Source of the DNA: Aurifilum marmelostoma
Taxonomy: Eukaryota; Ascomycota; Sordariomycetes; Diaporthales; Cryphonectriaceae
DNA length: 64,000 bases
Reading direction: 5' to 3'
Assembly: GCA_027559495.1 (NCBI GenBank)
Contig: JAMXSV010000024.1
Coordinates: 124,001-188,000, forward strand
The translations under genes and the position numbers were made by a program. Positions within the stretch are counted from its first letter, which is position 1. Each line of letters begins with the position of its first letter. Below, one piece after another: positions 20,722-32,464 of this stretch. Below the pieces are notes generated by a model that ran no database searches, had not been told where the DNA came from, and worked only from the letters and a program-made list of their open reading frames with translations.

Positions 20722-22997
20722 TCATTTGGTGATATGAGCAGTCATTAGCCTCGGGTCCTTGCCATCATTCTCGTCTGCTGAGTCTGAACCATCCTTCTTG
20801 GTGTGCTTATTATGCATTGGAAGCAGCTTCTTTCCGCGCTTGACAAATCCGAGATGTGTGGTGTCACCCTTTTGAGCAGTATCTGCATCTTTCTCCCGGA
20901 GATTCTTGTCGTCCTCTGGACCCTGTCCGGTGGATGATTCTTGGGAGTCGTTCGTGATCTGTTCTTGTGACTTCGCAGCGCCGCTCGCCTCTTCGGGGTC
21001 CTCGGTTTGGCCCTTCGTGGCCTCAAGCTTTTTCTCGTGCTCTGATAGTGCTTGCTCGCTCGTGTCCTTAGTCGTGGCACTATTCACTTCCTCGCCGCGT
21101 TCATGCGCATGACCCAAGTCTTCCTCTCCCGTTTGCGCAGAGCTCTTGACACCCTTCAGGCTCTCGTCATCAGGATACTCTTCCGCCCCGTCAGCCTCCT
21201 TCGTACTGCCGGGGGAAGAGCCTACTTCCTGGCTTCGAATGCTGCTGGCCTTGCTCACCGATGCACTGCCGGGGTCTGCCTGTCTCAAACCAAGTTTCTT
21301 GCCCTCGTCAGGATCCCCAGAATTGGCACCCTTCCAGTCTGCAGGCTTCATTTGTGGAACAGGGCTTCCTTCCCTCGGCTCAGTGACCACAACCCCGGGT
21401 GTTTCCAGAGCGGATTCCTCAGCACCGACGGCGCGCCAGAGCACGCTGATCTTGTCGGCGGCCTTAGTTCCTTTCCGTGAGCTCCCCTTGATCCCGTCCA
21501 TCTTTTCCCATTCGATTTCGAACACACCGCTGTCGTCCGCTCTACCGTCCTGCTCAGGGCCGTTGCCCTCGAAGAAGGCATTGAACCATACGTGCGCGAC
21601 TGCCGTGACCATTGTCAGCCCCATGGATGCCGGGGCACGATTTCGCCGTTCCAGTGAGACACAGACGTCGGAGTTCGGGATGCGTATGGGCGATGTCGGC
21701 TTCAGGATAACGGCCATGCCTCCAAGTTCAGAATTGGAGGCCATGGTGTTGGTTCTCGGAAGCGTGGGCTGTGACGCACTGGGTTCGGCCAGGTTGGAGT
21801 TGGAATCCGAAGGCGTAGGAGTAGATGTGCCCGAGGAGGCAGAGGCGAAATCGGCAGGGTTGATAGTTTTGCTCTTGGGGTTCGCAGCGAGCTTCTTGAC
21901 GCTGCGATTGCGGAGGAGAAGACTGGCGCGGGAGCCCTTCTTGGACTGGCTACGCGAAGGTGAAGAGCTCTTGCTATTGCTGCTGTCGGCATCGGTGCTC
22001 TTCTGATTACCGCCATTGAGCATCTTCTTGTAATCAGCCTCTTCGTATGTCTCGTCTTCGTCACCCTGCGGGCTGAGGACGTCGCCCACGAAATCCAGAA
22101 AACCACCTTCACCGGGGGCATCGCCCTGCACAATGAGCCTCTCGTTCTTGTTGAATGTGTGGAACACCTTGATCTTCTTGCCCTCGTCCGCAAAACCCTC
22201 GACGCTGACCTTGACGCCGTGTCTGAGCCCCCACACGTGGACCTCGAGGATCTCGATCTCCCTATCGACGTACTTCTTCCCGGCCTTGGTCCAGCGGTCG
22301 ACGTAGCTGACAGTTCGCAGCTGTGAGGGGATCGAGACTCCCGCTCCAAAGTTGGGTCTCATCCTCTTCTTGGTAAAGAGAGCGAGGGCATCTTCTGCCT
22401 TCTTGCCGCACTGAGAGATTAGGTAAGAACAAGTCATCGTCCCGGAGCGGCCCTTCCCAGCTTTGCAGTGTACGACGACCACCCTCTTGTTCTTGTCAAT
22501 CTTCTTCCTCTCGGCATGTGTATCGGGATCTGACTGCGCTGCAGTTCCGGTCGTCTGGCTGTCCTCTTCACCGTGCAACCAGTTCCGCATGCTAGCCATG
22601 ATCATGGGCACGAGCCGAAAGGGCGGCGGGTGGTGATCTGGCCATGGGTAATGTCGTATCCTCCCATAGACCGCCTCATCTGGATAACCCGTGCCCTCGG
22701 CCCGAAATTCCCATATGGCCCAGTCTTCACCATGTTTGGCGTCAAGAAAGGTTACGAGGCGATCGAGAGGGTTGCGGTAGGCTCGTTGGGGATACGTCTG
22801 GCTGGGACCGGAGCTGTTGGCGATGACGAGCACTGTGTTAGCAGGCTATTGGACATAGGGGCAGCTTGAGCTTTGATCAAGAGGGGAAGCAAGACCTACG
22901 TTACGATGATATTGTCCGTCACATAGCAAAGGTCCAAGCCTGTCTCTTCATGTTTCGCTCGTGGGCCAGCGACTATCTGCCGCAGAAGAGAGGTCAT
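20722..22997 (-). CDS. PTEN/Tep1-like phosphoinositide 3-phosphatase
   Basis: Two exons, 22997..22900 and 22813..20722, 86-bp intron, 729 aa. Residues 1-220 match fungal PTEN homologues: an N-terminal segment with LDLCYVTDNII, then PQRAYRNPLD, and the P-loop HCKAGKGRSG with catalytic Cys149 and Arg155. The two lysines of the loop are those that favour PIP3 in PTEN. A C2-like region follows (about 220-490), broken by a Ser-rich insert. The last ~230 residues are acidic, Ser/Glu-rich and probably disordered, much longer than in human PTEN. Expected to dephosphorylate PI(3,4,5)P3 at membranes; the domain call is firm, the fungal role inferred. Confidence 0.92.
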
Positions 22998-24039
22998 CGT
23001 TGGTGATGATAGACGATAGCCCCTGAGTTAGTTCAGAAGTGCACGACCCGTTTGTGTGTGTCTGTTCGATGTCTTGGGTTTCAAATGGATTGGGCGAAGA
23101 GAAATGATCTCACGCGAGCAGCTGTGCGGGTTTCCGGGCAAAAGAGGTCAGCACTCCAAGAGAAGTCTCAAGGGAATCGATGTGACAAACGGGAAAATCA
23201 GGCTGGGGTCGAGTTGTGGGTCCTGATGCTGTCAGTCCAGCATCTACAGAGTTCATTATGCCATAGATTTCTAGGAACAACTTCAAAACAGGCAAACTTG
23301 AGAGCAATTACAGTATTCAAGCAAGCCTGTCCCCTAATGCAGTGGCCATCATAGCGCTACGTCATAGGGGGCCTACACCGTCCCTAGCTCTGGTGGGGCT
23401 CAGCAGAAGCTTTCAGGGCTGATCAGTTGGTGCATTCAGCGGCCTGCACCAGACCCAATCCAAGGCTCTGAAGATATCGTCATATCTAGAGCAGCTGCTT
23501 CATCGCGCACCCTCAAGGTTTGGGGACGTAATATTTTTTCAGTATCTTTACATTTGGAACCATAGTCATGGTGAGAATAAAGAAAACATAATGGCATTGA
23601 AAGAAAATGAAGCCATGTTGGAAAATCCATGAAACCAAAGTCTGTCTTTCCATCGCCGCCAACTCCTCTCTCCAATGTGCTGTGTAGGCTCACCATGCAA
23701 CTCCTGAAACTACTGAAGAAGGCATTCTCTTCCGCTTCCACCGGCCATCACCACAAAGCTGGTCGACATATGTATTTTTTCCCCATAGATGTTTCTCTGC
23801 CGCCCATTCAATTTCCATTGCAGGCAAGGACAGCGCCGCTTTCCCTGCTGCCGCCTCCGTTTGTCCCCTCCCAGTCAGCTTTGCACAGGCATTTGAACCT
23901 CCCGAGCAGGATTGTGCAGTATTTGAGAGTGCTCTGTATACCCAAAGCTGATACCATTGCTTTCTAGTAACTATGAGTCACCGCTCATGGTTGGCGTCCG
24001 TGATCCTCGGGCTCGCTGGAGCTTATCAAGCAGCGCCGC
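22998..24039. other. intergenic, nothing recognised
   Basis: PTEN-like gene promoter and the 3' flank of the Tts1-like gene. I looked for small repeated or secreted peptides and found none. Confidence 0.5.
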
Positions 24040-25317
24040 TTAGGAGGTTTTCTTGGGGGCAGCAGCTCCAGCACCATACTTGCTCAGGTCGGTGGCGGAG
24101 TGAAACTGCCTCACGCCACCCTTGATACCGTCCCAGACCTGTCTAGCGACAGGGGGGGGTTCCCTGGGCTCCGACCTGGTTATCGATCCGGGCCTCGAGG
24201 TTGGCAAGGGAATTCTGGACGTGGGCGCTCTGGCTGAAACGGGCGCGTAGGAAGGCGGTGTAGATCGCGAGCATGATCCAGCTCCTGTGCTGGAAGAGGA
24301 TGGCCGAAACGAGCAGTCTGATCCAGATCAAGACCTCGAGACCAGCGACGACAGACATAGAGAGGTCATAGTACTCCTTGACGAAGTTACCGATAGCGTC
24401 GGCGATGGGGTGGTTCTTGTACTGCGGCTTGGCGTTGGGAGAAGCACCATCAGCCGGCGCGGTCTGGGTGGGAGGAATGATGGTCGGGATCACAGTGGAG
24501 CGGGTGTAGGTCGCGAAGTGGAAGATGGAGTAGACGCCATAGGGCAGCATGGCCACGAACAGCTGGCCGGAGAAGAGCCAGACAAGGGCCAGGACTGCGG
24601 CGGGAAAAGGGGAAGTCAGCTGGATGTACCCATCACATTGTAACAAGACAGACCAAGGCAAGACAGTGCAGATGGCCACATACGCAGATACTGAACATTC
24701 TCATCGGCCACGAGGGAGATGGCGACCTGGGGGGTCAGCTTCATGCCGGCCTTGGCGCGAGCGCGCAGGGTCTTGTAGACCACGATTCCATAGGTCGCGG
24801 CGGCGGCGATGAAGGCGAGGCGGTAGGAGAATTGGGCCATGCGGCTGTAGTAGTTGAACCGCATCCATGACAGGGAGTATCGGAAGATGCAGAAGATCAG
24901 GGTAAGGTGCCTATTCAAAGATTTGATCAGCAACACACTCGACAGCAGAGCTCGAGTCCTCCGTGTGTCGAGTCGACATTTGTCTCTGGTCTCCTTTTAT
25001 AGACTCAAAAGAGTCTCGACCTCGGCCAGCTTCATCCGTGCAAGTATAGCGCCTGCGAAGGCTGCAGAGACGGTCCTTGATAGGGAGAGGCTAGAACGCG
25101 GTACTATGAAAGCTTGATTGGACGTGGGAGCAAGATGGCGACACGCACCCAATGAACCAGGCAACTGTTGGATGATTACGGATCAGCAGCCGGTTACAGA
25201 CAGAGAAGAGTACGGTCATTGACAGGACGAGCGCAAGGTGAGCGTACACTGAAGAGTTTGGGCAACAGTCAAGAGACGTTGCGTCAGAGGCATACTCGCC
25301 GGTGGCGGGGGAGCCAT
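24040..25317 (-). CDS. Tts1/Pom33/TMEM33-family ER and nuclear-envelope protein, frame break near the 3' end
   Basis: Four exons: 25317..25248, 25164..25149 (only 16 nt), 24910..24684 and 24594 onward. Four to five hydrophobic segments are visible (around AFIAAAATYGIVVY, ALVWLFSGQLFVAML and LEVLIWIRLLVSAILF). The family (yeast Pom33, fission yeast Tts1, animal TMEM33) shapes ER tubules and helps position nuclear pores. As written, the frame stops at 24143 after ~254 aa. The next ~35 codons in another frame read QVWDGIKGGVRQF and end at a TAA at 24040, which looks like the normal C terminus. The switch lies at the C8 run (24152-24159 as G on the plus strand), where seven would keep the frame. 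I treat this as one gene with a probable consensus error. Confidence 0.85.
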
Positions 25318-26606
25318 TGTGGTGGTGAGGTACGATAGAGCTGGGGAGGAAGGGAACTGAGCTCTAGACTGAGACGGGCTGGAAGAAAGATGACAGAGGA
25401 TGCGTTGAGCCTGTGATAACAGGACTGGGTGTTGGTTGGCTGGTGGTGATGGTGGTTTTGTACGAGGCAAGAAGGGCCAGGTGGGAAGATTTTACGTAGG
25501 GTTCAATGTTGCGAGAAGTTGGCAATTGGTTGCAAAAGTGGCTTTGGCTGGTGACGGTGGTGTGCTTCACTGGAGGGCCTCCCTCCCAACCCCCCTCCTG
25601 GTCTAGCTTGCTACCATGCCTGGCACCTGGCAGTCTGGTGGTGGGTCCGCAGAGGCCCCCCCTCCCACCCAGAACCCCCGGAAAAAAGAAAAGCTGCCAG
25701 CCATCCACTCACCACTGTACTATGCTCTACTACGGGCATTAGTGCGTCAGTGCGTCACCACCCAGGGATCAGCTCTATCAGCCTCCATGACCATCCATCA
25801 ACCCATCCTTCATCATCCATCATCCGTCTGTGGCCCACACCTGTATGCATGCCAGCCTGGCTCGGCCGAAACCCGCAGCACAACCAATGTTTCGACGTAC
25901 TCTCGGTTTTTGATGTCTCTTCTGTCCTTACGGAGCATGTATAGGACAGCTCAGCAGTTCGGAGTCCTCCCTCTTGGCGGCCACGAAACTGACCTCCACC
26001 CGCTCAGTCTGATCCGAGACGGGGACAGGATTTTGTGGGACATATTCAGGGTGTACAACTCGTAAGGCTATCAGAGTCTAGTACATCTACCGTCAAAGTG
26101 CGTGAGCAAGGTCGAACGAGCGAATGGCCGCAGCGCCGTCACCGACTCTGGGGTGTCTTTTGGGAGAGACACCAAAAGAACAGCCCAGAATGCGCGAGCG
26201 CCTAGTGATGCCACCAGCACGCGAGCTGACGAGCAAAAATTGCCACAATATCCTCCTCCGAAACGTCCTCTTCGTAGAAAAATTTCAGTTGTTGCTCCAT
26301 CATGTTCAAATACTACGATGGTATAGTTCATTTAATCGCTGACCACTCAGATACATGATAGATTGTCGCAAGATGGCGTGTTGTGCTTAGAGGTAGGAGC
26401 CACTCCGCGCTGTGTTGGACGAAAAGAAGGCTTTACCTCAAATGGGTTGCAATAACCACAACGATCTCTTTGTGTCGAGATTGGCCTCTTGACGCGCCCC
26501 TATCTACAACTCAACATGAGATTCCCAGCATAAAATTCCCCTTTCATTTTTTCTCTCCAATCAATGTTTCATGCAACTATATTCTTCGATTGTCAGGTGT
26601 TGAAGC
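25318..26606. other. intergenic, nothing recognised
   Basis: Shared upstream region of the Tts1-like gene (-) and the UstYa-like gene (+), about 1.3 kb. Open frames on both strands are short and lack ordered composition. I specifically looked for a RiPP precursor with repeated cores and Lys-Arg sites and saw none. Confidence 0.5.
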
Positions 26607-27736
26607 ATGTATGAACCCCTCGAGCCATTGGACCCTATAGCCCAAGAAGCATCGGTCGACGTTGTGGACGGGAGCGAGACAGACATCGAGTCCGGCAAAG
26701 CAGATGCAGATGAGGCTTTGTCCTTCTTGAGATGGAAGCAGAAGGGAGACGCATCAAATTCCAATCCGGCGCAGGTGCTGTCCAGAAGGAGAGCGGCTGA
26801 TTTTCTTGCAACCACCCGCAGCCTGCTTCCCTGGATTATCAACCTCTTTCTGCTGTTGATTGTGATATCGCTTGCGTTGAGGCTACATTCGAGGGCATCG
26901 GCGTCATCCCATGTGTGTGGCTCTAAACTAATGTACAGTGAGTTTCTCCCTTACATACAACAAGAGCGTTGTTTCCAAGCCAAGCGTTTGGGGCATCATG
27001 ATGACCGCGGCTGGCCTTCATAGCACTGGCCGAGGAAGCAATCGAATATAGGCTGGAGACGACATATGCAAGCGAAAAATTTCCCGACTCGGAGTACCAA
27101 GGATGGCCGAACGCTCAGAAGGATACGCTCTGGAACAAGTATGAAGGTGAGTTCGCAGCAACACTTATTAGACACTCAAGCACGAGATCCTTGGCTGAGC
27201 CTTGACTGTTCTCAGATGGCAATTATCTCTGGGTCGATCGCCAGACTGCTGAGAAGCTCCCCTTCGAGACCGAGCACGCCCCTTCGGAGGAGCACGTGGA
27301 CGACTACGTTGTGGGCCTATCAGTCTTCCATGTGCTCCACTGCCTCTCCGTCCTCCGGCGCAACATCTACCCCCGCCGCTACAACTCCTCTATGGTCAAC
27401 CCGGATGGCAGTGTTGACTATCACAAATGGCACCACGTTGACCACTGCCTGGAAACCGTCCGTCGCGACATTCTCTGTCATGCCGATACGTCTGCGACGA
27501 CGTGGGAATGGGTCGAGGCCTCGCAGATGACCATCCGGCCTGAGACGCAGCACGTTTGCCGAAACTTTGACCGGATCAGCGAGTGGGCTTATACTCGTCA
27601 CGTAAAGGCCAATCAGCGAATGCACGTTGAGGACGGCAAGGTCATTGACTATACGGGGATGCCGCCAAGTGAGGCATGGAACAAGATTCAGGTACAGCCG
27701 CCTGCAGACTGGACCTATACGGTGGATGACCTTTAA
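26607..27736 (+). CDS. UstYa-like (DUF3328) membrane oxidase-family protein
   Basis: Three exons: 26607..26937, 27024..27146 and 27216..27736; phases agree, 324 aa. A cytosolic acidic N terminus is followed by one membrane helix (about residues 75-92, WIINLFLLLIVISLAL). The family signature, two HxxHC motifs, is complete: HVLHC at 190-194 and HVDHC at 225-229. UstYa-family proteins carry out oxidative cyclisation and other oxidations in fungal RiPP and other secondary-metabolite pathways, in the secretory system. Here no precursor peptide, backbone enzyme or second UstYa copy is near, so this may be an orphan or a member acting on substrate made elsewhere. It is convergent with the hydrolase gene, with a ~210-bp gap. 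Confidence 0.92.
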
Positions 27737-27950
27737 CCTCAGTCCTTTGCTTCTCCGCTGGGAACAGAGGCTCCCGTCTCTGTGTGTCCTATCAAGTTCT
27801 TTGCTACAGCGTAGTCAGCCTTCATTATGTCGCTAGACCAGAGTGGTGTTTGATATATTCATTCGATCTGAATCAGTGAGGCTTCAGTACTTGATGGCAC
27901 TCTTTGATGAGCTTATGTGTCGCTTAATATGTCGAGACGGCTACATCTAT

Positions 27951-29230
27951 TTATGCAGACCTGTGTGCCTCCTTCAACGCAGAGATAGCATCCGCATCAT
28001 ACTCTTCCTTCTTTTTCAGTCCCGGGTAGAACATGAAGGTGTGCACCGAACCGCGATATCGCTTTAGCGTCGTCTTCACGCCTGCCTCTATCAGTTTCCT
28101 CGCATAAGCTTCTCCCTCATCCCTCAAGGGGTCACACTCTGCCGTCCGGATAAAAGCAGGACACAACCCCTCCCAGTTTGTCGCCGCAAGAGGCTCGAAC
28201 CACCACTCCGGCCACATGGCCCGCAGCTCGTCAAGCTTGTCCTGCGGCTGACACAGGCTGCCAAACCACTGGATGCTGGCCCACGGCAGCACAGGCCCGC
28301 GGTAGAACTCGTACAGAGAGTGGAAGGGCGACTCGCTGATTTGCTTGTATGCTAGACCCTTGCTCGCCGACGGGACGGTGGGCATAATGAGCTTGAGCGG
28401 GATCCCGGCATCGCGCGCGAGGTGCGACAGGACAAGGGTGATGGCGCCGCCGGCAGAGATGCCGCCTAGAGAGACCGACGAAGGGTCCAGGTTGAGGGCG
28501 GCGGCCTCAGCGCGGGCCCACTTCAGCGCGGAGAAGGCGTCCTGAAAGCATTTGCCCCAGACGGTCTCTGGTGAAAGTGATTCAGTGTCAGTTTCGCCCA
28601 TGCTCTTCACAGCCTCTAGTCCGGGGCGTCTGGCCCTGCAGAATCCATGTAAGTGGTGGCAACGTACCGGGACAGTGACGATAATTCACGTCGATGACGG
28701 CAATACCTGCGCCGTCACACATGCTCATGCACAAGGTCGACTCATTCGACAGGCTTCCGAGCACAAATCCGCCTCCTGGAGTGCTCAAAAACAAATAGTC
28801 AGCGTTGGACGTTTCTTGGAGGGTATACAACCCATGAAACAATGAACTACTTACCGTGAAAGTTCAGGTGCACTGGATAGGGGCCAGGGCCATACTTTGA
28901 CTCCTCAGGATAGTAGATTCTCACAGGAACCAAGGCCCCGTCATCGGAAACAACGTCCTTATCCACGGTGCGTGGATAGCCCTTGGTATCGAGATAGCAC
29001 GGAGGTCCCAAGATCCTATCATCAGCCCGGATCGCAGGAATGGTTATCTGGTCACGCGGGGGCGGCGGATTCTTGTCCATCGCCTCGGTGAACATTCTCA
29101 CCCATTCTGGGTCCAGCTTTGCGAGGATGTGAGGCTCTATGGCTTCCACCGGGTCGAAGCCCAGCTTCTTGGCGGGTGCCGTCGTAGCCGCTGGGTGCAG
29201 AGGCAGGTTTGCTTTGGTGGAGTCGGTCAT
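27951..29230 (-). CDS. alpha/beta-hydrolase, hormone-sensitive-lipase type
   Basis: Three exons: 29230..28855, 28775..28668 and 28567..27951; phases agree, 366 aa. The oxyanion-hole motif HGGGF begins at His125, formed across the first intron. The nucleophile motif is GISAG with Ser199; Asp308 (ECDPLRDEG) and His338 (SVHTF) complete the triad. No signal peptide is seen, so the enzyme is probably intracellular. The HSL class hydrolyses short-chain esters and lactones; similar enzymes act in secondary-metabolite clusters and in detoxification. Substrate unknown. Confidence 0.93.
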
Positions 29231-29867
29231 CTTCGAACGTGTCTGAGATGTCGTTGTTGTGTCGATATGAGGATGAGTGTGATATCACGATAATTCCATT
29301 CCTATTTGTTGTTGATTGCCATGGGCCCTGTTATATCGCTGTCGTCGGTAGCTCGGTGCCAACAACGAGCCCGACCCGAGGTATAATATTCGGCTTGAAA
29401 TGAACCGACCTGCTGGGTCCTGAAGCAGACACCACCTTTTTGTCACCATCACCACTCCTTCCGAGTTTGTACAAGAAAAGACGAGATTCCCAGAAGGGCT
29501 GCTAGTCCCTTAGTGTAAAACTCATTGATTTCTCGCTCTGGCTTTGCCCAAACCTAGACTATTGTTCCAGTTTCTAAATCATCGGATACGCGGACAGATG
29601 CGCCTGAAAACAAGCCCCTCTTGAACAAGAACCCCGCAAAGCTCCCCACTATAATACTAATAATGAAGGATCTAATCATTGATCATGTAGCATAATCACT
29701 CAATGAATATCACTAATAGAGGTCAACAGATTATCACGCATCGGAGATAAGACCAAACGGTGTCAGCTACGACGTATTATATACCTTCAGGCCTATATTC
29801 GAAGGGTAGGATGCGTGAATGTTCCCGGGAAAAGTCCAGGAAAAACACCTCAAATGATACCTGCTAC
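29231..29867. other. intergenic, AT-richer
   Basis: Promoter of the hydrolase and 3' flank of the DUF3176 gene. No feature beyond AT-rich runs near 29650-29720. Confidence 0.5.
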
Positions 29868-31988
29868 CTACTGTATATCAGGCTGTGAGCGCACTGTCCA
29901 TGCAATCCCACTCTTGTCAGTCCCGGTGGATGGATAACCGTGCGCTCTCGATCCGTCTTCGACCTCCAAAGGGTCGAATTCTAAGCGGTCCAGAGGGGTA
30001 GAGGAATCGTCAGCCTTCTCAAAAAGCATCACCTTCGCAGTCTTTGCCTTCTCTTCCATCTGGCCAACCTTGTACAACCCGTCCAGCACGCCACCAACAG
30101 CATGCCCACGACTCATGACGGCCAGGGTGCTTGATTTCCACACTGGCACCGTGCGATTCTCCCCCCGCTCTTACGGATCGTGAAACCGAGGAAGAGGGCG
30201 CCAGCGACAATGACGAAGCATTGAAGCGAGATCCATGGCCAGAGAATATGATAAAACGTCGTCAAGACGCCTTTGCTCCCGGATACCAGGCTCCTGGCGC
30301 CGCCAAATCGCTCGTCGGCTCCAGCCCGCATCGCATTGCTCATGCTCGCCGCCAGGGCCGTGAACGTATCGTTCAGATCTTCACTGGAAAAGAGAGCCTG
30401 CATCACGCCCGGCGCGTATTGTACATTGGATGAGTTCATGTAATATCCGTTTATCCTACCGCTTTCGCTCCCGTTGTTCGTGATGTTGTACTCGCGCAAT
30501 GTCGAGGCAAAGGACGTCTGAAAATGCGAGCTGATGCTATCGACGGCGGCCTGGGAGATATTGAACTGGTTCCCTGTCACTGTAGACAAGAGCGCAAGGT
30601 CGGTCCTTGGGACAACGGAGAAGTAGCTGCTGAACTCGATGCTGTCAAGCATGGTACTGTTGAGCACGTCTGCGTGGTCCTCAGGTTGCCACGACTCCTC
30701 GATCCTTGTGGTGCTCACCACTTCTTCCTTGGCAATCTTCAACGTGCCGTTTGACACTACAGACTCGTAGCTCTTCACGCAGTAGTGGAGTGCACACTCC
30801 ACGGCAGATCGTGGAAGGTCGGGCCAGGCTGCTGACGAATTGGCCGGGTCTGCGTTCACCTCGATCATCGTCATTGCCCAGATCAGCGTATCGAGGTCCT
30901 GCATAGCGACCGTCTCGCTGGTGTTTCCCGTGCCAAATGTGGTCATTATAACAGCGCCGAATATGGTACCTTGATTGACTGAACCATACTCCCAGCCGTT
31001 TTGGTTGTCAATATACAGACCGTTAGCGAGCCTGAAAGCTGTGCCGCCGTCATATGTGATGGCGCACGCGCCGTTGTCTGCGTCCAACTCGCAATACAGC
31101 CCACCGTTTGTGACCAGCCGTTCCAATCTACTCGTCAGATCAACACATGTGCTGCAAATTGCTAATGACTCGACGTCTGGCCAGGTGCAGTTGCCAGTTG
31201 GGCACTGGAAGGAGGTCTGTTGTATGACATTCTCGACAGGCTGGTCGAGTCCGGAGAGGATGGCAGACTGCATCGAGAAATCCGCGTCCGCGAAAGTGTT
31301 GGTTATGTTGACATTATATGCTTTTCACAGTTAATTAGCCGAAATAAAACCTTGGGTGATTGGCGCCCAACATGTGGACTCTCATGTCGGTACGAGGATC
31401 ATAATTACTTGAAGACAGTTGCGATAGCTGCATGCTATATTCTCTCCCCTTCGAGTATCTCCCTGCTCGTGCAATTGTCGTCCGATCATCGGCGCTGTAT
31501 ACTATATCCTGTTTATATTGGACAAGCTGTTGACTGAAGGGGTCCACGGCGATGCTTAGTATAGCAACCAAGGCACCAAGTCGAAGAAATCCGCTACGTT
31601 TGTATATCGTCAGCCATAGTCCAGTTCATAGTTCAGCATCTCGCCTTACATACATTGTCTTGCACCTCCAAAAGACGTTCAGACTCCCAAGTGGTCCACG
31701 GCTCGCAGACTCGATCCGTTCAAAATCCATCAACGATCTCCTCTCCGCTGCGAAGAGTAACCATTTCCACTGGCTGATGAGCTCCGCGATGGCAAATAAC
31801 AGCGCAGCCTTACTAGCGGTGGAGAAAACAGAGACGACTGCGTTCAATGTGATGGCATGCCAGTCGAAGATGGGCTGGTTGTCGTACAATGCGAGGACGA
31901 TGGCCAGGGCTGCCAGGTAAAACGCAGAAGCGACTAAAGCAACAGCCTCTGGAAGATAGGACTTCCAAGTAAAGCCATTCCGGGGCAT
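29868..31988 (-). CDS. DUF3176 fungal membrane protein, frame break near the 3' end
   Basis: Three exons: 31988..31654, 31593..31409 and 31320 onward. The N terminus carries the family pattern: WKSYLPEAVALVASAFYLAA, then ITLNAVVSVFSTASKAALLF, ISQWKW and VDPFSQQL, forming three hydrophobic helices. A long extracellular-like region rich in Asn-x-Ser/Thr sites and Cys follows. A last membrane helix (ISLQCFVIVAGALFLGF) precedes a cytosolic tail. As written, the frame ends at 30113. The tail clearly continues in another frame from PVWKSSTLAV to a stop at 29868. One more G at the G6 run (C6 at 30161-30166 on the plus strand) would restore the frame. Function of the family is unknown. Confidence 0.85.
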
Positions 31989-32464
31989 GGTGATCGCCAC
32001 ACAAACAGATTTTCAGCGATCAAAGGTAATCTTGACGCTTCAAATGACAAGAACACCACAGTCAACACATGAGGAAAATATTGGATTTTATAAAGAATTA
32101 AGCCACGCCTTGAGTTGATGACCGAGAGCTAGCTGGGAATCCTACGATCCAGGGTATGGCCAAATACTCAGCCGCAGTCGCTTTGCGCGAATCGTTTCGA
32201 AGCCCACGGGCCTCTTGATACTTTAGGGCTGATTATGCCAAGGCCCTATCCATCCATCTACTTGGAGAGTGGCGGAACGCCCACACCGCTCCAGCTGGCA
32301 TAAAGCCATGGTCCCAAATAGTAGGCAGCAGGATATGAGCCGTTAAGTATAGTACGAAACTCCCGCTTATGTTGAATGTCTCAAATCAGCAACTCTAAGG
32401 ACTGAAATCCCCCGTGGGTGGTTCGTGCCGGAGGCAAGCTTGTGCTCTCCTATATAGTCATTCT
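31989..32464. other. intergenic, nothing recognised
   Basis: DUF3176 promoter and 3' flank of the permease gene. No supported feature. Confidence 0.5.

Noticed and set aside
23000..26600. Possible RiPP precursor peptide for the UstYa-like protein
   Set aside because: I found no repeated core peptides, Lys-Arg cleavage repeats or signal peptide ORF in the flanks.
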